64,000 nucleotides of DNA from an uncultured Pelagibacteraceae bacterium. Lineage in GTDB: Bacteria > Pseudomonadota > Alphaproteobacteria > Pelagibacterales > Pelagibacteraceae. Position 1 is the stretch's first letter. Each line of letters begins with the position of its first letter. Position numbers and translations under genes: made by a program. The notes under the pieces are model-generated. The model had not been told where the DNA came from, made no database searches, and saw nothing but the letters and a program-made list of their open reading frames with translations. The DNA is taken from assembly GCA_902581585.1 (NCBI GenBank), contig CACHPB010000001.1, positions 124,001 to 188,000 on the forward strand, in the 5' to 3' direction. This document shows positions 1 through 7,775 of this stretch, in pieces.

Positions 1-268
1 CGGTGCTGAAGATTATCACCAACTAATGAGAGCTTGGGAGCTAAAACATAGAACAATTACATCTCAATGTGTAACAGAACATACCTTGTTCAGACAAGAA
101 ACTCGTTGGCCAGGTTATTATTATAGAGGTGATTATATGAAATTAGACGATGAAAATTGGCATTGTCTCACCCTATCTAGAAGAGATCCTAAAACAGGCA
201 AGTTTACAATGGAAAAGGCACCTGTTTATCACATAGTTGATGAAAAAGAGAAAAAAGAAGCTTCTTAA
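1..268 (+). CDS. aprA: Adenylylsulfate reductase alpha subunit, C-terminal part (truncated by window edge)
   Basis: Open at the left edge; codons run in phase from base 2. The visible 88 residues match the C-terminal region of AprA, the FAD subunit of APS reductase, including the conserved stretch around RWPGYYYRGDY and the ending near APVYHIV. The AprBA enzyme interconverts sulfite plus AMP with adenosine phosphosulfate in the cytoplasm. In SAR11-type bacteria it is thought to work in the sulfite-oxidising direction. The neighbours fit this: suyAB and xsc both release sulfite, and a TauE/SafE exporter lies just downstream. AprB is not in the window and would be expected upstream. The assignment rests on recognition of the C-terminus only. 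Confidence 0.85.
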   Translation, partial: GAEDYHQLMRAWELKHRTITSQCVTEHTLFRQETRWPGYYYRGDYMKLDDENWHCLTLSRRDPKTGKFTMEKAPVYHIVDEKEKKEAS

Positions 269-285
269 ATTCAATAGATCATAAA

Positions 286-636
286 ATGGCTTTATTAGAT
301 AAATCCGATGAGGAAATTATTAAAATAGCTGAACCTATTTGGGCAAACTTAGTTAAATCATCAAACATTAAAGACTATGGTGGATTTACAAGAGATTTGT
401 CATCTCAAATGATGTATGGAGCTAATGAAGTTGAGTTAGGCAAGCAATGGGCAAGCAACAAACTTATTTCAAGTTTAGCAGAAGGATGTAAAGCTATAGG
501 CTGTTTAAGAAGAGGGCTTTATATCACCATACTTTACAAACAAACTAGCACTGAAATACCAGGAGACTTTTTAGGTAGACTCGTACTTGGAGATGAAGGG
601 GATGAGGTGAAGGTTTTTGGAGCAACAATCTTTTAA
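286..636 (+). CDS. Conserved hypothetical protein downstream of aprA
   Basis: A 116-residue soluble protein with no signal peptide or membrane segment, starting 17 bp after aprA and probably co-transcribed with it. I do not recognise the family. It contains two cysteines close together (the stretch EGCKAIGCLRRG, about residues 67-78) and an acidic patch near the C-terminus. It is not AprB, which is a two-[4Fe-4S] ferredoxin-like protein with many cysteines. The position suggests a role with APS reductase or sulfite handling, but this is inference from location only. Confidence 0.7.
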   Translation: MALLDKSDEEIIKIAEPIWANLVKSSNIKDYGGFTRDLSSQMMYGANEVELGKQWASNKLISSLAEGCKAIGCLRRGLYITILYKQTSTEIPGDFLGRLVLGDEGDEVKVFGATIF

Positions 637-686
637 ATAATTAAAATATTCTTTGCATTTAATACAACTTGTGGTATCTCGCAAGT

Positions 687-833
687 ATGTTTCAAAGAAT
701 AAATCAAAATTTTAAAAAATTACCTTTAATCTTTGAAAATCAATTAAGCAAAATAATTAAATCATTTCTATATCTTTTTATATTCTTTGCCTGGGGTATT
801 ATAATCTTAAGTACGGCTCAAAATTTTATTTAA
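687..833 (+). CDS. Possible 48-residue single-span membrane protein
   Basis: A short ATG-initiated frame in the 246-bp gap between the aprA-linked gene and the TauE gene. The product has a basic, amphipathic N-terminal half (starting MFQRINQNFKKLPL) and one strongly hydrophobic segment at about residues 27-44 (SFLYLFIFFAWGIIILS). This looks like a small inner-membrane protein rather than random sequence. There is no clear Shine-Dalgarno sequence. A small TM subunit beside a sulfite exporter is conceivable, but I cannot name a family. Confidence 0.4.
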   Translation: MFQRINQNFKKLPLIFENQLSKIIKSFLYLFIFFAWGIIILSTAQNFI

Positions 834-856
834 AGCATTCATATTTATTGACTTTG

Positions 857-875
857 AACTATTAGAAGAATAGTT
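857..875 (+). promoter_or_regulatory. Short inverted repeat just upstream of the TauE gene
   Basis: Arms of 7 bp (aactatt / aatagtt) flank a 5-base purine loop (agaag) and end 7 bp before the ATG at 883. It could be an operator or a small RNA hairpin over the initiation region. In AT-rich DNA such a repeat can arise by chance, so this is weak. Confidence 0.25.
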
Positions 876-882
876 ACTGATT

Positions 883-1968
883 ATGGAGTATTTTCTTCCA
901 ATTGCACAAGTTGAAATTAATATTTTATATATTTTTGGTTTAAGTTTAGTTGTAGGAATTTTATCAGGATTATTTGGAGTAGGTGGAGGGTTTTTAATGA
1001 CGCCATTTTTAATTTTTATGGGTGTACCACCAATTTATGCTGTTCCAAATGAAGCAAGCAACATTCTTGGAACCTCTGTTTCAGGTTCTACAACGCATTA
1101 TCTTAAGGGTACACTTGATTATAAAATGGGGTTCATGATTGTAATTGGTGGGACAGTTGGAACGATTTTAGGTATTATAACTTTTTCATATTTTAAAGAT
1201 ATTGGGAAAATAAATGTAGTTATTTCTCTTGCTTATATGTACATCCTCGCAATTTTAGGAACTTTTATGTTAATTCAAGGTGTTTCAGAAATTGATAAAG
1301 CTAGAAAAAAAATTACTGAGAAAAAAAAATTACATAAACACTATTGGATACATGGATTACCTTTGAGAATGCGTTTTAAAAAATCTAAACTTTATGAAAG
1401 TGCGTTCACCCCAATTATAATTGGTTTAATTGTTGGTTTCATAGCAGCAATTATGGGAATTGGAGGTGCTTTTATACTTGTTCCTGCAATGATTTATTTA
1501 ATTGGAATGCCGACAAGGTTGATACCAGGCACATCTCTTTTTGTAACTATCTTTGTAAGTGCAATTGTAACAATTCTTCATGCTTTAAACTACGGAACTA
1601 TAGACTTAATTTTAGTTTTTGTTTTAATCTTAGGGTCAATAATTGGAGTACAGTTCGGACAAAAAATAGGTGAAAAAATTGACAGTTCAGAATTCAAAAC
1701 TATTCTGGCAATTCTTTTACTTTTAGTTGGTATCGCAATTGCATATGACACTTTTATTAAAGATGAAAATACATTGAATACTGCTGTAAATACAAGTGAT
1801 AATTTTGGAGCTTTAAGTCAATTTATATTAAACTTTTCTGAAGATATGCCAATATTTTATGGTCTTACATCAGTATTATTAGCTGTAGTACTCGGAGTTG
1901 GTGCTGCAATGATTAGAAGAATTTATTCTAATTGGAATGATGCACGTTTAGCAAAATTAAAAAAATAA
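883..1968 (+). CDS. TauE/SafE family sulfite/anion exporter
   Basis: A 361-residue polytopic membrane protein with two homologous halves, each containing the glycine-rich signature of TauE/SafE proteins (GLFGVGGGFLMTP at about residues 29-41 and IMGIGGAFILVPAM at about 190-203). A basic cytoplasmic loop of about 40 residues lies between the halves. The family exports sulfite, sulfoacetate or related anions. Lying between aprA and the sulfite-releasing suyAB/xsc genes, it most likely exports sulfite produced by sulfonate breakdown. Its stop codon directly abuts the convergent suyB stop with no spacer. The exact substrate is inferred from context. Confidence 0.85.
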   Translation: MEYFLPIAQVEINILYIFGLSLVVGILSGLFGVGGGFLMTPFLIFMGVPPIYAVPNEASNILGTSVSGSTTHYLKGTLDYKMGFMIVIGGTVGTILGIITFSYFKDIGKINVVISLAYMYILAILGTFMLIQGVSEIDKARKKITEKKKLHKHYWIHGLPLRMRFKKSKLYESAFTPIIIGLIVGFIAAIMGIGGAFILVPAMIYLIGMPTRLIPGTSLFVTIFVSAIVTILHALNYGTIDLILVFVLILGSIIGVQFGQKIGEKIDSSEFKTILAILLLLVGIAIAYDTFIKDENTLNTAVNTSDNFGALSQFILNFSEDMPIFYGLTSVLLAVVLGVGAAMIRRIYSNWNDARLAKLKK

Positions 1969-3135
1969 TTAAGCACTTCTATATAGTTTAGTCATAACAA
2001 ATTCTCTATGACCTAAAGCTTCTGCACAAGTTAATCTTCCATTAGCGACTCTTAAAGTTGATTTAATTAACTCATCTCCAGCTTGACTTAAATTCATCTC
2101 TCTTGATAGAATTTTTGATACATCAACATCAATATGCTCACTCATAGTTTTTGCTGTAAGTGGATTTGCTGTTAATTTAATCACGGGCTCTATCGGATTT
2201 CCAATAATATTTCCCTGTCCAGTTGGAAACAAATGAATATTAAAGCCACCAGCGGCTTGCAAAGTAACGCACTCTGCTGCTGCTGACGAAGTATCCATAA
2301 AGTATAAACCAGCACCTTTTGTAGGTTCTTCAGCCGGTTCCAAAACATCTATAAATTGACATCCTCCGATTTTTTGAAAATTGCCAAAAGCTTTCTCCTC
2401 AATTGTGGTAAGACCACCAGCAATATTACCAGCTGTTGGTTGGCTTTCTGAAAGGTCATCTGTTGCTTCTCTGAGAATAAAATCATTGTAATCATTCCAT
2501 GTTTTCTTGAATTTTGCTTGTGCCTCTGGTGTTTTACCTCTTTTTTCACAAACTGTTTCAGCACCAGTTAGTTCAGAAGTTTCTCCAAAACATAAATGTA
2601 CACCTAATGGTTCTAGTTTATCCATAAGATTACCAACTGTTGGATTAGAAGCTAAACCAGATGTGGTATCAGATTCTCCACATTTTACTGAAATCCATAA
2701 ATCGCTCATTGGACATTCTTCTCTTTGTTTTTCAGATGCCCACATAGAAAACTCTTGGGCTTTTTTTGAGACTTTTGCAATCGTATCTATATCACCAACT
2801 CCTTCAATACTAAAACCTTCAACTGGTTTTCCTGTAGTTGCAATTGCATCTACAATCCTCTTCGTCCATTTAGGCTCAATTCCTATAACTATGACTGCAG
2901 CAACATTCGGATTTTTTCCTGTACCAATCATTGTTCGAAAATGAAGCTCAAGGTCAGCACCAAATTGTAATCTTCCGTAAGAGTGAGGTAAAGCAATTGT
3001 ACCTTTTATATTATTTGATACAGCTTCAGCACAAGCATTTGAAATATCATCAACAGGAAGAATTATTACGTGATTACGTGTTCCTGCACGTCCATTTTCT
3101 CTTTTATACCCTAAAAAACTTTTTGGAATTTCCAT
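1969..3135 (-). CDS. suyB: (2R)-sulfolactate sulfo-lyase, large subunit (UxaA/altronate-dehydratase family)
   Basis: A 388-residue protein of the UxaA C-terminal-domain family. It has the N-terminal [19 protein letters not shown] signature and the [14 protein letters not shown] segment (about residues 147-160) that carries a conserved cysteine. The family includes altronate and galactarate dehydratases and SuyB, which with SuyA splits 3-sulfolactate into pyruvate and sulfite. The sulfonate reading is favoured because the SAF-domain subunit is a separate gene directly upstream (3 bp away), and xsc, a TauE exporter and aprA flank it. A sugar-acid dehydratase cannot be excluded from sequence alone. 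Confidence 0.8.
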   Translation of the reverse strand: MEIPKSFLGYKRENGRAGTRNHVIILPVDDISNACAEAVSNNIKGTIALPHSYGRLQFGADLELHFRTMIGTGKNPNVAAVIVIGIEPKWTKRIVDAIATTGKPVEGFSIEGVGDIDTIAKVSKKAQEFSMWASEKQREECPMSDLWISVKCGESDTTSGLASNPTVGNLMDKLEPLGVHLCFGETSELTGAETVCEKRGKTPEAQAKFKKTWNDYNDFILREATDDLSESQPTAGNIAGGLTTIEEKAFGNFQKIGGCQFIDVLEPAEEPTKGAGLYFMDTSSAAAECVTLQAAGGFNIHLFPTGQGNIIGNPIEPVIKLTANPLTAKTMSEHIDVDVSKILSREMNLSQAGDELIKSTLRVANGRLTCAEALGHREFVMTKLYRSA

Positions 3136-3138
3136 AAT

Positions 3139-3426
3139 TTACCACTTTTTTGTTTTTACATTGTGAACATGAACATGTTCACCTTTTTTAATATTTTTTA
3201 TTACTTTTCCAATATCATGACCATATTTTAAAATAGTATCTCCTTCATTTAGATCGATCATCGCGATTTTATGACCTAGTGGAATTTCATCTTTTGATTG
3301 AATGGATACAGATTTATCATTTTCCATTACCCAGCAATTACAATCTTGATTTGGTGTTATTTTTTCGATTACAACAACACCTACATTATCTTTTTCATCG
3401 TGTATTATTATATCTGTATTAGACAT
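3139..3426 (-). CDS. suyA: (2R)-sulfolactate sulfo-lyase, small subunit (SAF domain)
   Basis: A 95-residue SAF-domain protein, the size and type of the small subunit of split UxaA-family lyases. Visible features are the VVVIEKITP strand, the GHKIAMIDLNEGDTILKYG motif (about residues 52-70) and an ending rich in His/Val (HVHVHNVKT). It is the first gene of a two-gene operon with suyB on the minus strand and is divergently transcribed from xsc across a 90-bp gap. With SuyB it would release sulfite from sulfolactate. The partner arrangement and the Xsc neighbour support sulfolactate over altronate. Confidence 0.8.
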   Translation of the reverse strand: MSNTDIIIHDEKDNVGVVVIEKITPNQDCNCWVMENDKSVSIQSKDEIPLGHKIAMIDLNEGDTILKYGHDIGKVIKNIKKGEHVHVHNVKTKKW

Positions 3427-3443
3427 TGTGACGATTTCTTTAT

Positions 3444-3458
3444 TTGAAATTTTTTCAA
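3444..3458. promoter_or_regulatory. Candidate operator between suyA and xsc
   Basis: A 15-bp perfect inverted repeat, TTGAAA-ttt-TTTCAA, lies near the middle of the 90-bp gap between the divergent suyAB and xsc genes. A symmetric site here could bind a dimeric regulator that controls both transcripts. The left arm also resembles a -35 box (TTGAAA), with a weak TATTAA 16 bp downstream for xsc. No regulator gene is in the window. The site is short and AT-rich, so confidence is low. Confidence 0.3.
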
Positions 3459-3516
3459 TCTTATATATTAATCGAATACTTTAACAAATAAAAAAAGAAT
3501 TAAGAAAGGCATAACC

Positions 3517-5298
3517 ATGACCAAAATGACAACTGAGGAAGCGTTTATAAAAGTTCTTCAAATGCATGGAATTGAACATTCATTTGGGATTATAGGATCA
3601 GCATTTATGGCTATTTCGGATTTATTTCCTAAGGCTGGGATTACTTTTTGGGATGTAGCCCATGAGACTAACGGTGGTTTAATTGCAGATGGATATACTA
3701 GAGCTACTGGAAAAATGTCTATGGTTATTGCTCAAAATGGGCCAGGTATTACAGGTTTAGTAACACCGATAAAAACAGCCTATTGGAATCACACCCCTTT
3801 ATTATTAGTAACTCCCCAAGCAGCAAATAAAACTATGGGACAAGGAGGTTTTCAGGAAGTAGAGCAAATGAATCTCTTCAAAGATATGGTTTGTTATCAA
3901 GAAGAGGTTAGAGATCCTTCAAGAATGGCTGAAGTATTAAATAGAGTTATCGAAAAATCTTTTAGAGGTTCTGCTCCAGCTCAAATTAATATTCCAAGGG
4001 ATTATTGGACACAAGTTATAGATATCGAGTTGCCTCCAATAGTAAGATTTGAAAGACAAGGTGGAGGAAAAGATGCGATCAATAAAGCCGCAAAATTATT
4101 ATCTGATTCAAAGTTTCCAGTAATTCTATCTGGAGCAGGTGTTGTGATTGGTAATGCAATAGAAGAATGTAAAAAACTCGCAGAAAAACTAGATGCACCT
4201 GTATGCAATGGTTATCAGCATAATGATAGTTTTCCAGGAAGTCATCCTTTAGCAGTTGGACCATTAGGGTATAATGGATCTAAAGCTGGAATGGAATTAA
4301 TATCTAAAGCAGATGTTGTTCTGGCATTGGGAACAAGACTTAATCCATTTTCTACATTACCTGGATATGGAATTGACTACTGGCCAAAAGAAGCAAAAAT
4401 AATTCAGGTTGATATGAACCCTGATAGAATTGGTTTAACTAAAAAAGTAACAGTTGGGATTTGTGGGGATGCAAAAATGGTTTCACAACAAATTTTAGAA
4501 AAACTTTCATCAACAGCAGGTGATGAAGGAAGAGAAGACAGAAAAAATTTAATTCATAAAACAAAATCTGCTTGGCTTCAAACATTGACAAGTTTAGATC
4601 ATGAAGATGATGATCCTGGAACAGTTTGGAATAAAGAAGCTAGAGAAAGAGACTCAGATAGAATGTCACCCAGACAAGCTTGGAGAGCAATACAAGCTGG
4701 AATGCCTGAGGATGTAATTATATCAAGTGATATAGGAAATAATTGTGCAATAGGAAATGCCTACCCGACGTTTGAAAAGCCAAGAAAATATTTAGCTCCT
4801 GGCTTGTTTGGACCATGTGGTTATGGTTTTCCATCTATTTTAGGTGCAAAAATTGGATGTCCCAATACTCCAGTGATAGGTTTTGCAGGAGACGGAGCAT
4901 TTGGTATTAGCATGAATGAAATGAGCTCCTGTGCCAGAGAGGAATGGCCTGCAATCACTATGGTAATTTTTAGAAATTATCAATGGGGAGCAGAGAAAAG
5001 AAATTCTATTTTGTGGTTTGATGATAATTTTGTGGGAACAGAATTAGATCCAGAATTAAGTTATGCAAAAGTTGCTAATGCATGTGGACTTAAAGGAGTG
5101 ACTGTTAAAAATATGGATGAAACAACTGAGGCAATCAAAAAATCATGTGAGGATCAGAAAAAAGGGATTACAACATTCATTGAAGTAATTTTAAATCAGG
5201 AATTAGGAGAGCCTTTTAGAAGGGATGCAATGAAAAAACCAGTACAGGTTGCGGGTATTAATAAAGAAGACATGAAGCCTCAAAAATCTTTGAATTAG
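3517..5298 (+). CDS. xsc: Sulfoacetaldehyde acetyltransferase
   Basis: A 593-residue thiamin-diphosphate enzyme of the acetolactate-synthase fold, the normal length for Xsc. It converts sulfoacetaldehyde plus phosphate to acetyl phosphate and sulfite, the common last step of taurine and isethionate breakdown. The N-terminal PYR domain carries the catalytic Glu (about E50 in WDVAHETNGG). The C-terminal PP domain has the TPP/Mg motif GDGAFGISMNE (about residue 458). The stretches NGPGITGLVTPIKTAYWNHTPLL and QGGFQEVEQM are typical of Xsc rather than IlvB. An aagaaagg ribosome-binding site precedes the ATG. No phosphotransacetylase gene follows, so acetyl phosphate must be handled elsewhere. Confidence 0.92.
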   Translation: MTKMTTEEAFIKVLQMHGIEHSFGIIGSAFMAISDLFPKAGITFWDVAHETNGGLIADGYTRATGKMSMVIAQNGPGITGLVTPIKTAYWNHTPLLLVTPQAANKTMGQGGFQEVEQMNLFKDMVCYQEEVRDPSRMAEVLNRVIEKSFRGSAPAQINIPRDYWTQVIDIELPPIVRFERQGGGKDAINKAAKLLSDSKFPVILSGAGVVIGNAIEECKKLAEKLDAPVCNGYQHNDSFPGSHPLAVGPLGYNGSKAGMELISKADVVLALGTRLNPFSTLPGYGIDYWPKEAKIIQVDMNPDRIGLTKKVTVGICGDAKMVSQQILEKLSSTAGDEGREDRKNLIHKTKSAWLQTLTSLDHEDDDPGTVWNKEARERDSDRMSPRQAWRAIQAGMPEDVIISSDIGNNCAIGNAYPTFEKPRKYLAPGLFGPCGYGFPSILGAKIGCPNTPVIGFAGDGAFGISMNEMSSCAREEWPAITMVIFRNYQWGAEKRNSILWFDDNFVGTELDPELSYAKVANACGLKGVTVKNMDETTEAIKKSCEDQKKGITTFIEVILNQELGEPFRRDAMKKPVQVAGINKEDMKPQKSLN

Positions 5299-5349
5299 AA
5301 TAAATAAATTTAACTTCTTTAAGTACTTATAAATATATATATTAAATCT

Positions 5350-5739
5350 ATGGACCAAAATGATATTAAAATTGGATCAAATAGAAGTTTTGGAATTGTA
5401 TTTTTTATTGTTTTTTTGATCATATCAATTTATCCGCTTTTAAATAATGAGAATATAAGAATATGGTCTTTAATAATCTCATTTATATTTTTAGTATTAG
5501 GGTTGTTTAATTCAAAATTTCTAAATCCATTAAATAAAATTTGGTTTAAATTTGGTTTGTTCCTAGGAAAGATTATTTCGCCAATTATAATGGGAATTAT
5601 ATTTTATTTTGTAGTAACACCAATAGCATTGTTAATGCGATTACTTAAAAAAGATTTGCTTAATTTAAAATTTAATAAAAATAATACTTATTGGATTAAA
5701 AAATCTGGTCCTAAAAGTAAAATGAAAAACCAATTTTAA
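5350..5739 (+). CDS. SxtJ-like small membrane protein
   Basis: A 129-residue protein with about three or four hydrophobic segments (about residues 13-28, 35-54, 68-100) and a basic C-terminus ending KKSGPKSKMKNQF. The size, topology and position directly before a DUF5989-type miniprotein and a NodU/CmcH carbamoyltransferase match the SxtJ family (named from the saxitoxin cluster), which recurs beside such carbamoyltransferases. It probably anchors or assists the carbamoyltransferase at the membrane. That role is inference; no biochemical function is established to my knowledge. Confidence 0.65.
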   Translation: MDQNDIKIGSNRSFGIVFFIVFLIISIYPLLNNENIRIWSLIISFIFLVLGLFNSKFLNPLNKIWFKFGLFLGKIISPIIMGIIFYFVVTPIALLMRLLKKDLLNLKFNKNNTYWIKKSGPKSKMKNQF

Positions 5740-5742
5740 TTT

Positions 5743-5892
5743 ATGAGTTTTATAAAAGAATTTTATGAGTTTTTAAAAGTGAGAAAAAAATATTGGTTAT
5801 TGCCAATAATAATAGTATTAGTCATTTTTGGTGGTTTAATTGTGTTAAGTCAAGGTTCAGCAGTTGCACCATTTATATATACAATTTTTTAA
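5743..5892 (+). CDS. DUF5989-like 49-residue membrane miniprotein
   Basis: A short frame filling the gap exactly: it starts 3 bp after the SxtJ-like stop and its TAA abuts the GTG of the carbamoyltransferase. The product begins MSFIKEFYEFLKVRKKYWLL, followed by one TM helix and a short SQGSAVAPFIYTIF tail. This layout (amphipathic FxxEFxxFLKxRKKYWLLP head, one helix, a serine/alanine-rich tail ending in aromatics) is that of DUF5989 proteins, which are found next to SxtJ and carbamoyltransferase genes. It is almost certainly translated as part of the operon. Confidence 0.75.
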   Translation: MSFIKEFYEFLKVRKKYWLLPIIIVLVIFGGLIVLSQGSAVAPFIYTIF

Positions 5893-7731
5893 GTGAGTTC
5901 TATTTTAGGAATTTCTGCATTTTATCACGATAGTGCAGCATGCATATTAATAAATGGTAAAATAGTTGCTGCAGCTCAAGAAGAAAGATTTACAAGAATT
6001 AAGCATGACTCAAATTATCCACACAACGCAGTTGAATTTGTTCTAAAATACTCAAATTTAAAATTAGATGAAGTAGATCAAATAATTTTTTTCGAAAAAC
6101 CTTTCTTAAAATTTGAGAGACTTTTAGAAACCTATGTTGCATTTGCACCTAAAGGATTTTTATCTTTTTCAAAGGCAATGCCAGTTTGGATTAAAGATAA
6201 ACTATTTCAAAAAAACCTACTTCAAAATAAATTAAAAAATCATGACGGAAATTATAATAAAAAAAAAGAAAATATATATTTTTCTGACCACCATTTAAGT
6301 CATGCCGCTAGTGCATTTTTCCCTTCTCCTTTTGAAGAGGCTGTAATAATAACAGCTGATGGCGTAGGAGAGTGGGCAACTACAACAGTTGCAGTTGGTA
6401 AAGGAAATAATATTGAAATAAAAAAAGAGATTCATTTCCCGCACTCACTCGGTCTACTTTACTCAGCTTTTACATATTACACAGGCTTCAAAGTAAACAG
6501 TGGTGAGTATAAATTGATGGGTTTAGCACCATACGGAAAACCAATTTATGTTAATGAAATTTTGAAAATAATTGACGTTAAAGATGATGGAACTTTTAGA
6601 CTTGATCAAAACTATTTTAATTACTGTACAGGTTTAACTATGACAAATAACAAATTTAATAACTTATTTGGGCAAAAACCTAGAAATCCAAAAATTGAAA
6701 AATTAACTCAGTTTCATATGGATATCGCCTCTTCAGTACAAAAAGTTACCGAAGACATAATGATAAAATTAGCAAAATCTACACAGGAAGAATACGGTTT
6801 GAAAAATTTATGTCTTGCTGGTGGGGTTGCATTGAACTGTGTTGCAAACGGAAAAATTTTAAAAAAAAAAATCTTTGAAAATATATGGGTGCAACCAGCT
6901 GCTGGTGATGCTGGAGGTGCTTTAGGAGCTGCTTTAGCTCTTTGGCATATAGAAGAGGGTAAACCAAGAAAAGTAAACAAATCTGATAATATGCAAGGAT
7001 CTTATCTTGGACCAGAGTATTCACAAGAAGAAATTGAAAAAGAATTAAATAGACTAGGTGCAAATTTTAAAACACTTAATGAAAATCATATTATTGATAA
7101 AACTGCAGAGGACATATCTAAAGGTGATGCAATAGGATGGTTTCAAGGAAGGATGGAGTTTGGTCCAAGAGCGCTAGGTTGTAGATCAATACTTGGAGAT
7201 CCAAGATCATCGAATATGCAAAAAAACTTAAACTTAAAAGTAAAATACAGAGAGAGTTTTAGACCTTTTGCACCATCAATTTTGGCTGATGATATAAATG
7301 ATTGGTTTGAAATTAATTCACGATCTCCATATATGTTAATGGTTTCAAATGTTAAGAAAAGTAAATGTATACCCATGTCTGAAAAAGATGAAAAATTATT
7401 TGGAATAGAAAAATTAAATGTAAAAAGATCAGAAGTACCAGCTATTACTCATGTTGATTATTCTGCAAGAATACAGACTGTACATGAAGACACAAATTCA
7501 AAATACTTCAAATTAATTAAAAAGTTTAAAGAGATCACAGGTTGTCCAATTTTGGTTAATACTTCATTCAATGTAAGAGGTGAGCCAATTGTAAGCACTC
7601 CTGAAGATGCATTTAATTGTTTTATGGGTACAGAATTAGATAAACTAGTGATTGGAAATTGTTATCTTGAAAAGAGAGATCAGAATCTATCCTTGAAAAA
7701 AGACTATAGCTCAAAGTTTGAGTTGGACTAA
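5893..7731 (+). CDS. NodU/CmcH-family O-carbamoyltransferase
   Basis: A 612-residue carbamoyltransferase starting at GTG immediately after the preceding stop. The N-terminal Kae1/TsaD-like domain begins ILGISAFYHDSAACILING and includes the metal-binding HHLSHAASAF (about residues 133-142) and the LAGGVALNCVANG segment. The C-terminal YrdC-like domain has FQGRMEFGPRALGCRSIL (about residues 416-433) and ends with the NTSFNVRGEPIV signature. The family transfers a carbamoyl group from carbamoyl phosphate, through carbamoyl-adenylate, to a hydroxyl on a sugar or other small molecule. The acceptor here is unknown. The two small membrane proteins upstream and the desaturase downstream hint at a membrane-linked or lipid/glycan acceptor. 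Confidence 0.88.
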   Translation: MSSILGISAFYHDSAACILINGKIVAAAQEERFTRIKHDSNYPHNAVEFVLKYSNLKLDEVDQIIFFEKPFLKFERLLETYVAFAPKGFLSFSKAMPVWIKDKLFQKNLLQNKLKNHDGNYNKKKENIYFSDHHLSHAASAFFPSPFEEAVIITADGVGEWATTTVAVGKGNNIEIKKEIHFPHSLGLLYSAFTYYTGFKVNSGEYKLMGLAPYGKPIYVNEILKIIDVKDDGTFRLDQNYFNYCTGLTMTNNKFNNLFGQKPRNPKIEKLTQFHMDIASSVQKVTEDIMIKLAKSTQEEYGLKNLCLAGGVALNCVANGKILKKKIFENIWVQPAAGDAGGALGAALALWHIEEGKPRKVNKSDNMQGSYLGPEYSQEEIEKELNRLGANFKTLNENHIIDKTAEDISKGDAIGWFQGRMEFGPRALGCRSILGDPRSSNMQKNLNLKVKYRESFRPFAPSILADDINDWFEINSRSPYMLMVSNVKKSKCIPMSEKDEKLFGIEKLNVKRSEVPAITHVDYSARIQTVHEDTNSKYFKLIKKFKEITGCPILVNTSFNVRGEPIVSTPEDAFNCFMGTELDKLVIGNCYLEKRDQNLSLKKDYSSKFELD

Positions 7732-7775
7732 ACAATTTTAAATTTATATAAAAAAATATATAATATCCCTATATT

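Noticed and set aside
637-882. A riboswitch (SAM-V, glycine or other) in this gap or the other larger gaps (18848-19032, 52241-52398, 12699-12829).
   Set aside because: No conserved core or multi-stem pairing was seen; the gaps are explained by a small gene, a gene remnant, NrdR-like sites and a promoter region.
2507-2944. A 145-codon open frame on the plus strand inside suyB.
   Set aside because: It is opposite a well-supported gene with family motifs, has no recognisable domain and no ribosome-binding site. It is a shadow of suyB.
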